Source: Calditrichia bacterium (lineage in GTDB: Bacteria > Calditrichota > Calditrichia > Calditrichales > Calditrichaceae). Taken from it: a stretch of 64,000 nucleotides of DNA. The notes below the pieces were generated by a model. That model made no database searches, was not told the origin of the DNA, and worked only from the letters and a program-made list of their open reading frames with translations. A program made the position numbers and the translations under genes. The DNA lies in the NCBI GenBank assembly GCA_026983775.1, contig JALSTK010000117.1, positions 83,737-147,736 of the forward strand. The letters run 5' to 3'. Shown here piece after piece: positions 20,198 through 29,782 of this stretch; position 1 is the first letter of the stretch; each line of letters begins with the position of its first letter.

Positions 20198-21551
20198 ATT
20201 GACCCTTCGGGATTTTAGCAGACTCTCATCGTCAGTCTGGATGAACCGCCCCTCATCATGGCAGGGCGATAGAGCGATTGCCGGGATCAGTACGGATACG
20301 AGGTCTTTGAAAAAAAATCAGGTATTTTTTGCATTGAGCGGGAATCGTTTCGACGGTCACCGCTTTGTGGACATTGCCTTTGAACGCGGTGCCCTGTTTT
20401 GTGTGGTACAAGAAGAGTTTTTGTCCGCAGGAAATACCGAAGCCAGACCACTCATGGTTGTTGATAACACCTTAACGGCTTTACAGCAACTGGCTGCCAT
20501 ACATCGGCAGAAATTTAATATTCCCTTGCTGGCGCTGACCGGTTCGAATGGGAAAACCAGCACGAAGGAGATGGTTGCCCATATCTTAGGCGGGAAATAT
20601 CGGGTTCTCAAAACGGAAGGTAATTTGAATAATCATATTGGTTGCCCCCTGACACTTTTAAATTTGAACGAGCATCACCAGGCTGCGGTTATTGAATTGG
20701 GAAGCAACCATCCGGGAGAAATCGGCTTATTGGCGGATATTTCACAGCCCAATATGGCTCTCATTACCAATATAGGCCGGGTACATATGGCCTATTTTAA
20801 ATCTCTGCAGGAGGTGGCCGAAGAAAAACTTTCCCTTTTTGAGCGGGTAAAAAAAGAAGGAACGATCTATCAGAATCTGGATGATCCTATGGTGAGCGCA
20901 TACCGCCTACAATCCGGTGTGAAACGGGTCACCTACGCATTGAATCGTGATGCGGATTTGCGTGGAAAGATCAGGCATGTAAATGTGTTTGGCCAGGCCT
21001 TACTGGAGATAAATGGTTATCGGATTGAGCTACAGGTACCGGGGATCCATATGGCTCAGAATGCGGTGGCTGCATCTGCCGTGGCTTTCTCCATGGGGTT
21101 TACACTCCCTGAGATTGCCGAAGCTTTACATGATTTCAGGGCCAGTCGGCAACGTATGGAAATTTCGGAACGCGATGGATTACGGATTATTAATGATGCT
21201 TACAATGCAAATCCGGTTTCGATGAAGGCGGCTTTTACCACGATCAGCAATATGAAACCGGCCGGAAGGATTTTTCTGGTATTGGGTGATATGTTGGAAT
21301 TGGGAGAAAAGAGTGCACAATGGCACGGGCAGGTATTAAGAGAGGCGCTCGACATGAATCCTGAGGCCATCGTTCTGTTAGGTGATCAGATGAGACGGGC
21401 GGCAGAACAGGAATCGTCACCTAAAATAATTCCTTGCCGATCCCATCAGGAAGCTGCAAGCAGGCTGAAAGAAATGTTAAAACAGGGGGACCTGTTACTA
21501 CTTAAAGGATCGCGGGGGATTGCAGTAGAAAAGATATTGGACTATTTGTAA
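20190..21551 (+). CDS. murF: UDP-MurNAc-tripeptide D-alanyl-D-alanine ligase MurF
   Basis: Adds D-Ala-D-Ala to the tripeptide precursor. The 453-residue ligase has LTGSNGKTSTKEM, ELGSNHPGEIG, NIGRVHM and the NDAYNANP motif. I chose GTG at 20190 (VNELTLRDF), inside the end of murE, because TGGAGG lies 9 bases before it; an earlier in-frame ATG at 20154 would add residues of murE overlap and has no Shine-Dalgarno site. No ddl (D-Ala-D-Ala ligase) gene is present in the cluster. Confidence 0.95.
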   Translation: MNELTLRDFSRLSSSVWMNRPSSWQGDRAIAGISTDTRSLKKNQVFFALSGNRFDGHRFVDIAFERGALFCVVQEEFLSAGNTEARPLMVVDNTLTALQQLAAIHRQKFNIPLLALTGSNGKTSTKEMVAHILGGKYRVLKTEGNLNNHIGCPLTLLNLNEHHQAAVIELGSNHPGEIGLLADISQPNMALITNIGRVHMAYFKSLQEVAEEKLSLFERVKKEGTIYQNLDDPMVSAYRLQSGVKRVTYALNRDADLRGKIRHVNVFGQALLEINGYRIELQVPGIHMAQNAVAASAVAFSMGFTLPEIAEALHDFRASRQRMEISERDGLRIINDAYNANPVSMKAAFTTISNMKPAGRIFLVLGDMLELGEKSAQWHGQVLREALDMNPEAIVLLGDQMRRAAEQESSPKIIPCRSHQEAASRLKEMLKQGDLLLLKGSRGIAVEKILDYL

Positions 21552-21586
21552 AAATTTAAAAAAGAGCAATCGGAAATCGGGGAAAA

Positions 21587-22690
21587 ATGTTAGCTGATTT
21601 TCTATATAAGTTTACGGATTATTTTATCGGATTTAATGTGTTCCGCTATATTACGGTACGGGCCGCCTTAGCCGCAATTACCGCCTTGTTCATTTCCTGG
21701 TGGATCGGACCCAAAATCATTGCGCTGATGAAAAAATATCAGATCGGGGAAGAGATCCGCAAGGAAGGACCGGCCTCTCATCAGGCCAAACGCGGCACAC
21801 CGACCATGGGCGGATTGATTATCATTATTTCCGTATTGACTGCGGTTTTGCTCTGGTCGGATTTATCCAATATGTATTTGCTGCTCATAGTAATCACCAC
21901 CCTGGTTATGGGCCTGGTAGGTTTCATCGATGACTATCTGAAGGCCATTTTGAAATTTAAGCGGGGGTTAATCGGGCGCTATAAACTGATCGGCCAGATA
22001 AGTCTGGGGCTTCTGGTTGGATTGGTGATCTATTTTCATCCCAATTTTCAGGGTTTACATTCCATAACCAGCGTTCCGTTCTTTAAAAACCTTGAAATCA
22101 ATTTCGGTGTTTTTTACATCTTTGTAGTTGTATTTGTCATCACAGGTGCTTCGAATGCGGTAAATTTAACGGATGGTTTGGATGGTCTGGCTACGGGTCT
22201 GGCCGCCATTGCTTTCATAGCTCTGGCCGGAGTGGCCTATGTATCCAGTAACGTGAAAATGAGCGATTATCTGAATATTATCTATCTGCCCGGAACTCAG
22301 GAGCTGGCTATCTACTGTCTGGCGGTTTTCGGAGCGGCCATCGGCTTTCTCTGGTTTAATGCCTATCCGGCCCAGATTTTCATGGGGGATACGGGCTCAC
22401 TGGCCCTGGGGAGCGCCATGGGCACGGCCGCGGTACTGCTCAAAAAGGAATTGCTGTTGATCCTGATTGCCGGTGTATTTATTGTCGAGGCCTTGTCAGT
22501 GATTATTCAAACCAGTTATTTTAAATATACAAAAAAGAAATTTGGTGAAGGGCACCGTGTGTTTCGTATGGCTCCCATTCATCACCATTTTGAATTAAAG
22601 GGCTGGCACGAAGCCAAGGTGGTGATCCGTTTTTGGATTATCGGTATTCTGCTGGCTTTACTCAGTCTGAGTACTTTTAAAACACAGTAA
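21587..22690 (+). CDS. mraY: Phospho-MurNAc-pentapeptide transferase MraY
   Basis: Integral membrane enzyme of 367 residues that transfers phospho-MurNAc-pentapeptide to undecaprenyl phosphate, forming lipid I. About ten membrane segments are visible, with the family motifs KRGTPTMGG, the DDxxK acid pair (FIDDYLKA), NLTDGLDGLATG, FMGDTGS and the APIHHHFELKG loop. A GGGGAAAA ribosome site precedes ATG at 21587. Confidence 0.97.
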   Translation: MLADFLYKFTDYFIGFNVFRYITVRAALAAITALFISWWIGPKIIALMKKYQIGEEIRKEGPASHQAKRGTPTMGGLIIIISVLTAVLLWSDLSNMYLLLIVITTLVMGLVGFIDDYLKAILKFKRGLIGRYKLIGQISLGLLVGLVIYFHPNFQGLHSITSVPFFKNLEINFGVFYIFVVVFVITGASNAVNLTDGLDGLATGLAAIAFIALAGVAYVSSNVKMSDYLNIIYLPGTQELAIYCLAVFGAAIGFLWFNAYPAQIFMGDTGSLALGSAMGTAAVLLKKELLLILIAGVFIVEALSVIIQTSYFKYTKKKFGEGHRVFRMAPIHHHFELKGWHEAKVVIRFWIIGILLALLSLSTFKTQ

Positions 22691-22692
22691 GA

Positions 22693-24039
22693 ATGTGCAT
22701 GGATGTGAAAAATTTAAAGAATAAAAAAGTGACGGTTCTGGGTGCGGCACGCAGTGGTCTGGCCGCGGCAAAATTATTGCGAAACGTCGGCGCCTTACCC
22801 TTTGTAAGCGATATTTCGACCCGGGATCAAAAAGCGGAGCAGGCGGAACAATTACAGGAGTGGTCCATACCCTTTGAATTCGGCCGCCATTCCCAACGGG
22901 TGTTCGATGCGGATTTTATGGTTTTAAGCCCGGGTATAGCGGTAAAATCGGATATCGTCCGCCGGTTTCTGCAGCAGCGGATTCCGGTTTATTCCGAAAT
23001 TGAAGTGGCCTCATGGTTTTGTAAAGCACCGATTATCGCCGTAACCGGTTCCAACGGTAAAACCACTACTACAACCTTAATCGGCGAGATGCTCCGTACC
23101 ATCTATCCCGATGCCATCGTAGCCGGTAATATCGGTCAGCCGTTTTCATCCTTTGTACTCAACAGCCATGCGGATTCCTGGGCTGTAGTAGAAGTGTCCA
23201 GTTTTCAATTGGAGACCATTGAGCGTTTTCACCCCAGACAAGCCGTAATATTGAATTTTGCCCCCAATCACCTGGATCGCTATGACAGTTATCAGGACTA
23301 TCTGCGGGCCAAATGGCGCATCACCGAGAATCTGAGCGTAGATGATCTTTTAATTTTCAACGCAGTCGATGCCGAACTTTTAAACTGGGTCGATAAACTG
23401 AATGTTAAAAAGATAGGATTTCATATCAATGGTTCGCCGCAAGAGGCGGCCTGGTTTGATGGGAAAAGTCTCTATCTTTATGGTACGAAATTAATGAATG
23501 TGGATGAGATGATCCTGCGCGGTAAACATAATTATATGAATGCCATGGCCGCGGCTTTGGCGGCCGGGAACGCCAAGGTGCCTGTGGAGGCAATTCGACG
23601 GACCTTGAAGACTTTCGCCGGTGTTGAACATCGTTTGGAATTCGTAACGGAGAAGGAGGGTGTGAAATATATTAATGATTCCAAGGCAACTACCGTGGAA
23701 TCGCTTTCATTCGCTCTGCAAAGTTTCCGGGAACCGGTTGTACTCATCGCCGGAGGTAAGGACAAAGGCAGTGATTTTTCCCGTTTGAATCCATTGATAA
23801 AAGAGCATGTAAAAGAACTGATTTTGATCGGAGATGCAGCAGATAAGATGAGCAAAGCATGGCAGGGTCTAAAACCCATTCATCGTCCGCAGTCGTTTGA
23901 AGAGGCTATTCATACGGCAAAAGATGCAGCCCGGCCCGGTGAGGTGGTGCTGCTTTCCCCGGCTTGTGCCAGTTTTGATATGTTCAAAGATTTTGAAGAC
24001 AGGGGCCGGCAGTTTAAAGAGCTGGTTAACCGATTATAG
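22693..24039 (+). CDS. murD: UDP-MurNAc-L-alanine:D-glutamate ligase MurD
   Basis: Cytoplasmic Mur ligase of 448 residues that adds D-glutamate. Motifs: an N-terminal Rossmann-like VLGAARSGLAAAKLL, the ATP loop VTGSNGKTTTTTL, FAPNHLDRY, NDSKATT and the late LSPACASFDMF. It starts 2 bases after mraY; ATG 22693 and ATG 22699 are both possible starts, with no strong ribosome site, consistent with coupling. Confidence 0.96.
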   Translation: MCMDVKNLKNKKVTVLGAARSGLAAAKLLRNVGALPFVSDISTRDQKAEQAEQLQEWSIPFEFGRHSQRVFDADFMVLSPGIAVKSDIVRRFLQQRIPVYSEIEVASWFCKAPIIAVTGSNGKTTTTTLIGEMLRTIYPDAIVAGNIGQPFSSFVLNSHADSWAVVEVSSFQLETIERFHPRQAVILNFAPNHLDRYDSYQDYLRAKWRITENLSVDDLLIFNAVDAELLNWVDKLNVKKIGFHINGSPQEAAWFDGKSLYLYGTKLMNVDEMILRGKHNYMNAMAAALAAGNAKVPVEAIRRTLKTFAGVEHRLEFVTEKEGVKYINDSKATTVESLSFALQSFREPVVLIAGGKDKGSDFSRLNPLIKEHVKELILIGDAADKMSKAWQGLKPIHRPQSFEEAIHTAKDAARPGEVVLLSPACASFDMFKDFEDRGRQFKELVNRL

Positions 24040-24048
24040 GAAATTTTC

Positions 24049-25218
24049 ATGAAACGCGGTAAAGTAGACTTAAATATAGTAATCAGTGTAACTTTCCTGT
24101 TGTTTGTAGGCATGGTTATGGTTTTTAGTGCCAGTTCCATGATGGCCGATAAAAAATTCGGTTCGCTTACCTACTATCTTCGCAAACAGATGATGTGGGG
24201 TATTCTTTCCTTCGGACTGATGATCCTGATGTCGCGTTTCGATTATCGTCGTTTACAGCATCATAAGCTGCCGCATATTTTGATTCTTCTCAGTTTTACC
24301 CTTTTGATCGGTCTGTTGGTTGGCGGAGTGCGTATTAACGGCGCGCGCCGCTGGTTCCATTTGGGCTTTATGAATTTCCAGCCCAGTGAACTGGCCAAGT
24401 TAAGTATAATTATTTACACGGCTTACTATTTATCTGTGAAAAAGGCCGAGATCGCTAAATTAAAATCCGGTATTCTACCTCTCATGTTTGTCTTAAGTTT
24501 GATTATTTTACCGGTTATGTTACAACCGGATTTGAGTACTTCGCTCATGCTGGCCATCATATCCGGATTAATGCTTTTCGTCAGCAGAGCAAGACTGAAG
24601 CATCTCGTTGGAATGGGATTGTCCTTTATTCCCGCTGCCCTGTTTTTAATGAGCAGCAGATCGTATCAGCAGGGACGAATTTCCCAGTGGATTCATGCCT
24701 GGGGAAATCCGCTCAATGCCGCTTATCAGATCCGTCAGTCCCTGATCGGTTTAGGGCGTGGAGGCTGGATGGGGCACGGGCTGGGCCAGAGTAAACAAAA
24801 ATTCTTTTTTCTTCCCGATTCGCACACGGATTTCATCTTTTCTATTTTAGGTGAAGAGTGGGGATTCATCGGTGTGACCATCATTTTACTGGTTTTTATG
24901 TTTCTTTTGTATCGGGGCCTGGTTATCACGCGCAGAGTACCGGATGCCTTCGGAAAGTTTCTTGCCCTGGGCTTTACCCTGAATATCGTTTTATATGGTT
25001 TGATCAATGCCGGCGTGGTTAGCATGCTCTTCCCGGCAACCGGTTTACCCATGCCGTTTATCAGTTACGGCGGATCCCACTTGATGTTTCTGGGATTTAG
25101 TGTGGGCTTATTGTTAAGTATTTCCCGGGTAGCCAACCGGGTTTCCACCAACGGAAATTGGACGGAGTTTCGTCAAAAGCGCGAACAGTTATATCAAACA
25201 GTCATTTCAACGGATTAA
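24049..25218 (+). CDS. ftsW: Septal peptidoglycan glycosyltransferase FtsW
   Basis: SEDS-family polytopic membrane protein of 389 residues that polymerises lipid II at the septum with FtsI. About ten membrane segments; conserved stretches include NGARRWFHLG, FQPSELAKL, HTDFIFSILGEEWGF and the late GLPMPFISYGGSH. Start ATG follows AGGAAATTTTC. The paralogue RodA lies at 32318-33538 with the elongation genes. Confidence 0.96.
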   Translation: MKRGKVDLNIVISVTFLLFVGMVMVFSASSMMADKKFGSLTYYLRKQMMWGILSFGLMILMSRFDYRRLQHHKLPHILILLSFTLLIGLLVGGVRINGARRWFHLGFMNFQPSELAKLSIIIYTAYYLSVKKAEIAKLKSGILPLMFVLSLIILPVMLQPDLSTSLMLAIISGLMLFVSRARLKHLVGMGLSFIPAALFLMSSRSYQQGRISQWIHAWGNPLNAAYQIRQSLIGLGRGGWMGHGLGQSKQKFFFLPDSHTDFIFSILGEEWGFIGVTIILLVFMFLLYRGLVITRRVPDAFGKFLALGFTLNIVLYGLINAGVVSMLFPATGLPMPFISYGGSHLMFLGFSVGLLLSISRVANRVSTNGNWTEFRQKREQLYQTVISTD

Positions 25219-25222
25219 AAAT

Positions 25223-26350
25223 ATGAAAGAACGATTAAAAATAGTTTTTGCAGGAGGGGGAACCGGGGGCCACCTGTTTCCCGGTATCCAGTTAGCCAAA
25301 GCCATGCAAAAACGCTGGCAATGTGATATCCTATTTTTTGGAACTAAGAGAGGATTGGAACACCGGAAGGTCCCTGAGATGGGATTCAGGATTATATATA
25401 TCCCTGTGAAAGGATTCAAACGAAGTTTCACCCTGGAAAATGTATCGTTTCTGGTAAGACTTTGGCGCAGCCTGCGTATTTCCAAAGAAGCTTTAAAAGT
25501 ATATAGTCCGCATCTGGTAGTTGGAACCGGCGGATATGTGATGGGCCCCGTTTTAAAATCGGCGCAAAGATTGGGTATTCCCACTGTGGTTCAGGAACAA
25601 AACAGTTTTCCGGGAGCCACCACACGCTTATTGGCACCGAAGGCTAAATTCGTCTTTATCGCTTATGAAGAAGCACGGGCGCATTTTAAAGATACACATA
25701 ATATTGTCCTCACAGGCAATCCGCTGACCTATAATAAGAGCACGGAGGACCGTTCCTATATTTGTTCCGAATTCAACCTGAAGGAAGATTTACGCACCAT
25801 TTTAGTAATCGGCGGTAGCCAGGGTGCGGCAAATATTAATACCGCCGTCTGGCAATTGATTACACAGGGTATTATAGGAAAAGAATATCAATTATTGTGG
25901 CAAACCGGGGAACGGGAGTACATTACCTACCAGCAATTTTTGCAGGACACAGATTATTCAAACATCCGTCTGTTACCATTCATCGATCGCATGGATTGGG
26001 CCTATAGTCTGGCGGATTTAGTAATTTGTCGTGCCGGGGCAATCACCCTTTCGGAATTGATGGCTGTCGGCATTCCCGCTATTTTAATCCCAAGACCGCA
26101 TTCAACCGGAGACCACCAGTATAAAAATGCTCTGGCCTTGCAGGATAGAAAAGCGGCTATTTTAGTGCGTGATGATGCTAAACTCAGTAAAAATCTGCAG
26201 AAGACGGTAAAAGAGGTCTTACAAAACAAAGCAAAGTTAGAGGAGATGGCCAGAGAAATTAATAAATTACATATGCCCAATGCAACCGAGGATATCCTAA
26301 TGCACATCCGAAATATGTTAAATGCTCAATATCATATGGATCTGGTTTGA
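25223..26350 (+). CDS. murG: UDP-GlcNAc:lipid I GlcNAc transferase MurG
   Basis: GT-B glycosyltransferase of 375 residues on the inner face of the membrane, making lipid II. The N-terminal glycine-rich loop GGGTGGHLFPGIQLA, VVGTGGYVMGP, QEQNSFPG, GGSQGA and CRAGAITLSELMA are all present. It lies between ftsW and murC with 4 bases before and 1 base after. Confidence 0.96.
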   Translation: MKERLKIVFAGGGTGGHLFPGIQLAKAMQKRWQCDILFFGTKRGLEHRKVPEMGFRIIYIPVKGFKRSFTLENVSFLVRLWRSLRISKEALKVYSPHLVVGTGGYVMGPVLKSAQRLGIPTVVQEQNSFPGATTRLLAPKAKFVFIAYEEARAHFKDTHNIVLTGNPLTYNKSTEDRSYICSEFNLKEDLRTILVIGGSQGAANINTAVWQLITQGIIGKEYQLLWQTGEREYITYQQFLQDTDYSNIRLLPFIDRMDWAYSLADLVICRAGAITLSELMAVGIPAILIPRPHSTGDHQYKNALALQDRKAAILVRDDAKLSKNLQKTVKEVLQNKAKLEEMAREINKLHMPNATEDILMHIRNMLNAQYHMDLV

Positions 26351-26351
26351 T

Positions 26352-27719
26352 ATGAAGAATCAATTCAGGGCGAAAAAGTTCTATTTTATCGGAATCGGGG
26401 GGATCGGCATGAGCGGTCTGGCCGAGATCCTGTTGCGTATGGGCCACAAGGTGAGCGGGTCGGATCGTCAATTATCCGAGGTGACGGAATATCTTGTTAA
26501 AATCGGAGCGTTGATCCATGAGGGTCATCGTGCAGAACAGGTTAAGGAGACGGATTTTGTGGTATATACAGCGGCAGTTCATGAAAATAATCCGGAACTG
26601 CAGGAAGCCAAGAAGCGCCGCATTCCCGTCATGCGCCGTGCCGAACTTTTAGGTCAGTTATTCAACCGGAAATTCGGAATTGCAGTAGCCGGCACACACG
26701 GTAAAACCACAACGACTTCTATGATCGGGCAGCTTCTGATCAGTACCGCAATGGACCCTACGATTATCGTCGGTGGCCGATTGATGAATTTAAGAACCAA
26801 TGCCCGCCTGGGCTTCGGTGATCTCCTGGTTGCGGAAGCGGACGAATATGACCGCTCTTTCCTGACTATGATGCCCCGTATTGCGGTACTGACTTCTCTG
26901 GAAATGGATCATCAGGATATTTATCGTGATTTGGATGATCTGGAACAGACCTTTTTGCAATTTACTCGTCAGGTAGCTTTTGACGGGGTAACCATTCTGA
27001 ATGATGACGATCCTAATCTGCAGGGAATCGTAGATAAGATACCCGGAACGGTAGTTCGCTTTTCAACGGAACATACAACCGATTTCAGCGCCGGAGGGAT
27101 TGAATGTAAGAACGGTGTGACTCATTTCGAATTATTCGATCGGCAAGGTTCTCAGGGTATCTTCTACCTTAATGTGCCCGGAAAGCATAATGTTAAAAAT
27201 GCCCTGGCCACGATTGCCGTCGCTCGTGAATTACAAATTCCTTTTGAACAGATCCGAGATGCTCTGGTTCAGTTTAAAGGGGTGGAAAGGCGTTTTCAAA
27301 TTATCGGCGAAGGGAAGGGTATCATTATAGTGGACGACTATGCGCATCACCCTACGGAAGTAGAAGCAACACTGGAAAGCGCAAAGACAGGTTGGCCCGA
27401 GAGGCGCATTGTGGCCGTATTTCAGCCTCATCTCTATTCGCGTACGCAATCATTCCACCAAGACTTTGCGCGGGTTTTGTCCCGGGCCGATTTAACCGTG
27501 GTAACCGATGTGTATCCGGCCCGTGAAAGGCCCGTGCCGGGAGTGAACGGCCAATTAATTGTGGAAGGTTTAACCAATGAAGGCTACTATGTTGCGGATA
27601 AGCACCGACTGGCCGATTTTCTTCTAAGCCGCCTGCATCCGAATGATATGGTTTTGTTCTTGGGGGCTGGAGATATCACGAATGAATCGAAAACCCTTCT
27701 AAAAAGGATCACGGAATAA
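26352..27719 (+). CDS. murC: UDP-MurNAc L-alanine ligase MurC
   Basis: First Mur ligase of the stem peptide, 455 residues from ATG 26352 (MKNQFRAKKF), which begins 1 base after the murG stop. Motifs: GIGGIGMSGLAE, ATP loop VAGTHGKTTTTSM, EADEYDRSF, DDYAHHPTEV and FQPHLYSR. A longer frame into murG exists but lacks a ribosome site. murB, which usually follows murC, is missing here. Confidence 0.96.
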   Translation: MKNQFRAKKFYFIGIGGIGMSGLAEILLRMGHKVSGSDRQLSEVTEYLVKIGALIHEGHRAEQVKETDFVVYTAAVHENNPELQEAKKRRIPVMRRAELLGQLFNRKFGIAVAGTHGKTTTTSMIGQLLISTAMDPTIIVGGRLMNLRTNARLGFGDLLVAEADEYDRSFLTMMPRIAVLTSLEMDHQDIYRDLDDLEQTFLQFTRQVAFDGVTILNDDDPNLQGIVDKIPGTVVRFSTEHTTDFSAGGIECKNGVTHFELFDRQGSQGIFYLNVPGKHNVKNALATIAVARELQIPFEQIRDALVQFKGVERRFQIIGEGKGIIIVDDYAHHPTEVEATLESAKTGWPERRIVAVFQPHLYSRTQSFHQDFARVLSRADLTVVTDVYPARERPVPGVNGQLIVEGLTNEGYYVADKHRLADFLLSRLHPNDMVLFLGAGDITNESKTLLKRITE

Positions 27720-27720
27720 A

Positions 27721-28503
27721 ATGACAAGAAGAAATTCGAAACGCCGTCGCTCAAGAAGGATAACTTTAATCTACCTGACGGTTATTATAGTGCTTTCCGG
27801 GATCGCTTTTACCTATCAGCAAGCGGATAAATATCTTCAGCGCCAATTAACCCGTTTCAAGCTGGATAACATTCATATTACGGGTAATCATATATTAAGC
27901 CGGCAGGATATTTTAGACCTCTGTGGTTTGCCGCCGGGGAAAAAATCTTTGATGCATGTTAATCCGATTACGGTAGCACGCCAACTCAGGCAATCTCCGT
28001 TCGTCAAGAATGCCAGTGTAGTTCGAAGCTTACCGGCCACCTTGCGCATCCGAATAGAAGAGAGAAAACCGGTGGCATTTATCTATGGACGTGGTTTGAA
28101 TCTGATTGATGATCAGGGGTATCTCTTGCCTGTTCCGCAAAAAGAAAGACGCTGGAATCTGCCTCTGATCAGCGGAATTAAAGAATCTTTGGGTATGCTC
28201 GGCGAAAGAACCACATCGGCAAAAGCCCTGAAAGGTGTTGAAATACTTTCCTATTTACACTTTATGCATTCTCCGTTATACGAGCTGGTGTCTGAGATTA
28301 ATATGAAGAAATGGCGTCGGCCGATTTTAAGACTTACGCGTGGAGGAGCCGTCGTAAAAATTTCGCCGGATAATTACCAGGAAAATCTATTTATCCTGGA
28401 CGGTTATGTTACAAAATATTTAAACTGGAGCGAGCTGGCAACAATTGAATATATTGATATTCGATTTAAGGATCAGTTAATTGTAAAAGAAAAACGCGGA
28501 TAA
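27721..28503 (+). CDS. ftsQ: Cell division protein FtsQ/DivIB
   Basis: A 260-residue bitopic protein. A strongly basic tail (RRNSKRRRSRR) and one membrane segment (about 16-32) are followed by a POTRA-like domain (about 44-115: IHITGNHILSRQDILDLCGL) and the FtsQ beta domain. FtsQ scaffolds FtsB/FtsL in the periplasm. It begins 1 base after murC. Confidence 0.93.
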   Translation: MTRRNSKRRRSRRITLIYLTVIIVLSGIAFTYQQADKYLQRQLTRFKLDNIHITGNHILSRQDILDLCGLPPGKKSLMHVNPITVARQLRQSPFVKNASVVRSLPATLRIRIEERKPVAFIYGRGLNLIDDQGYLLPVPQKERRWNLPLISGIKESLGMLGERTTSAKALKGVEILSYLHFMHSPLYELVSEINMKKWRRPILRLTRGGAVVKISPDNYQENLFILDGYVTKYLNWSELATIEYIDIRFKDQLIVKEKRG

Positions 28504-28524
28504 TTTTGTCTTAGAGGATTTAAA

Positions 28525-29754
28525 ATGGACAACGATGAAATTTTGGTTGGCCTGGATATTGGCACAACAAAAATTGCTGCGGTAGTCGGTAAAAAAGATG
28601 AGTATGGAAATCTGAATATAGTCGGCGTAGGCCATGCCCCGTCGCAGGGATTACGTCGTGGAGTGGTGATCAATATAGAAAAGACGGTTCAGTCCATCCA
28701 AAGTGCGGTGGAACAAGCGGAACTCATGTGCGGGCATAAAGTCAGTACGGTTTATGCGGGAATTGCCGGAGACCATATCCGTTCCATGGACAGTAAGGGG
28801 GTTATTGCCGTAAGCGGCAAGGATCATATCATCAGCGAAGAGGATGTGAAGCGGGTGATCAATGCGGCCAGAGCGATTGCCCTGCCGATGGACCGGGAAA
28901 TTTTGCACGTTCTGCATCAGGAATTTATTGTGGATGATCAGGACGGTATTAAGAATCCGGTTCAAATGGCAGGTGTACGCCTCGAAGCGGAGGTCCATAT
29001 TATTACTGCGGCCGCTGCTTCTGCTCAGAACATCGTTAATTGCATCGATGCCGCCGGATACGATGTAGCGGACATCGTGTTGGAACCGTATGCTTCCAGC
29101 CTGGCTGTACTGGATGACGATGAACGGGATTTGGGTGTAGCAATCATGGATATCGGCGGGGGTACTACCGATATCGCCATATTTTTTGATGGCAGCATTC
29201 GTCACACATCAGTGATCGGTTTAGGGGGACAACATGTAACCAACGACTTATCCCAGGGATTACGCACTTCCATGGATCAAGCCGAGGATATCAAAAAGAA
29301 GTATGGTATCGCCATGCAGTCGCTTCTGGAAAAGGATGAATTGATCAAAGTCCCGGGAGTAGGAGGGCGTGCCCCGCGGGAAATTTCCCGTAGTGTGATA
29401 TCTGCGATTATTCAGCCGCGGATGGAAGAGATGTTTCAGCTTTCCTTGCGGGAAATGGAAAGGTGCAATGTGTTCGACACCCTGGCTGCTGGTATCGTGT
29501 TAACCGGCGGAGCTTCCTTGTTGGTTGGCACGGCCGAACTGGCTGAACAAGTGATGGGGATGCCCGTTAAAATCGGTTTACCTCTGGTGAGCGGTGGATT
29601 GGTGGAGACGGTACGCAGCCCGATTTATGCCACCGGAGTGGGGTTGCTGTATTATGCACTAAAACACGGGCCTAAAGATCGATCCGGCCATAAAGGAAAT
29701 TTTGAATGGATATTGGAACGCTTGCGAGATATTTTCGATAATTTATTTGGATAA
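28525..29754 (+). CDS. ftsA: Cell division protein FtsA
   Basis: Actin-like protein of 409 residues that tethers FtsZ to the membrane. It shows the phosphate-1 loop VGLDIGTTKIAAVVG, the 1C-type insertion, IMDIGGGTTDIAIF (phosphate 2) and IVLTGGASLLVG. The C-terminal helix (FEWILERLRDIFDNLFG) is amphipathic, as expected for the membrane-targeting sequence. Confidence 0.96.
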   Translation: MDNDEILVGLDIGTTKIAAVVGKKDEYGNLNIVGVGHAPSQGLRRGVVINIEKTVQSIQSAVEQAELMCGHKVSTVYAGIAGDHIRSMDSKGVIAVSGKDHIISEEDVKRVINAARAIALPMDREILHVLHQEFIVDDQDGIKNPVQMAGVRLEAEVHIITAAAASAQNIVNCIDAAGYDVADIVLEPYASSLAVLDDDERDLGVAIMDIGGGTTDIAIFFDGSIRHTSVIGLGGQHVTNDLSQGLRTSMDQAEDIKKKYGIAMQSLLEKDELIKVPGVGGRAPREISRSVISAIIQPRMEEMFQLSLREMERCNVFDTLAAGIVLTGGASLLVGTAELAEQVMGMPVKIGLPLVSGGLVETVRSPIYATGVGLLYYALKHGPKDRSGHKGNFEWILERLRDIFDNLFG

Positions 29755-29782
29755 AATCAAGGAATAAAAACGGGAGAAGAGT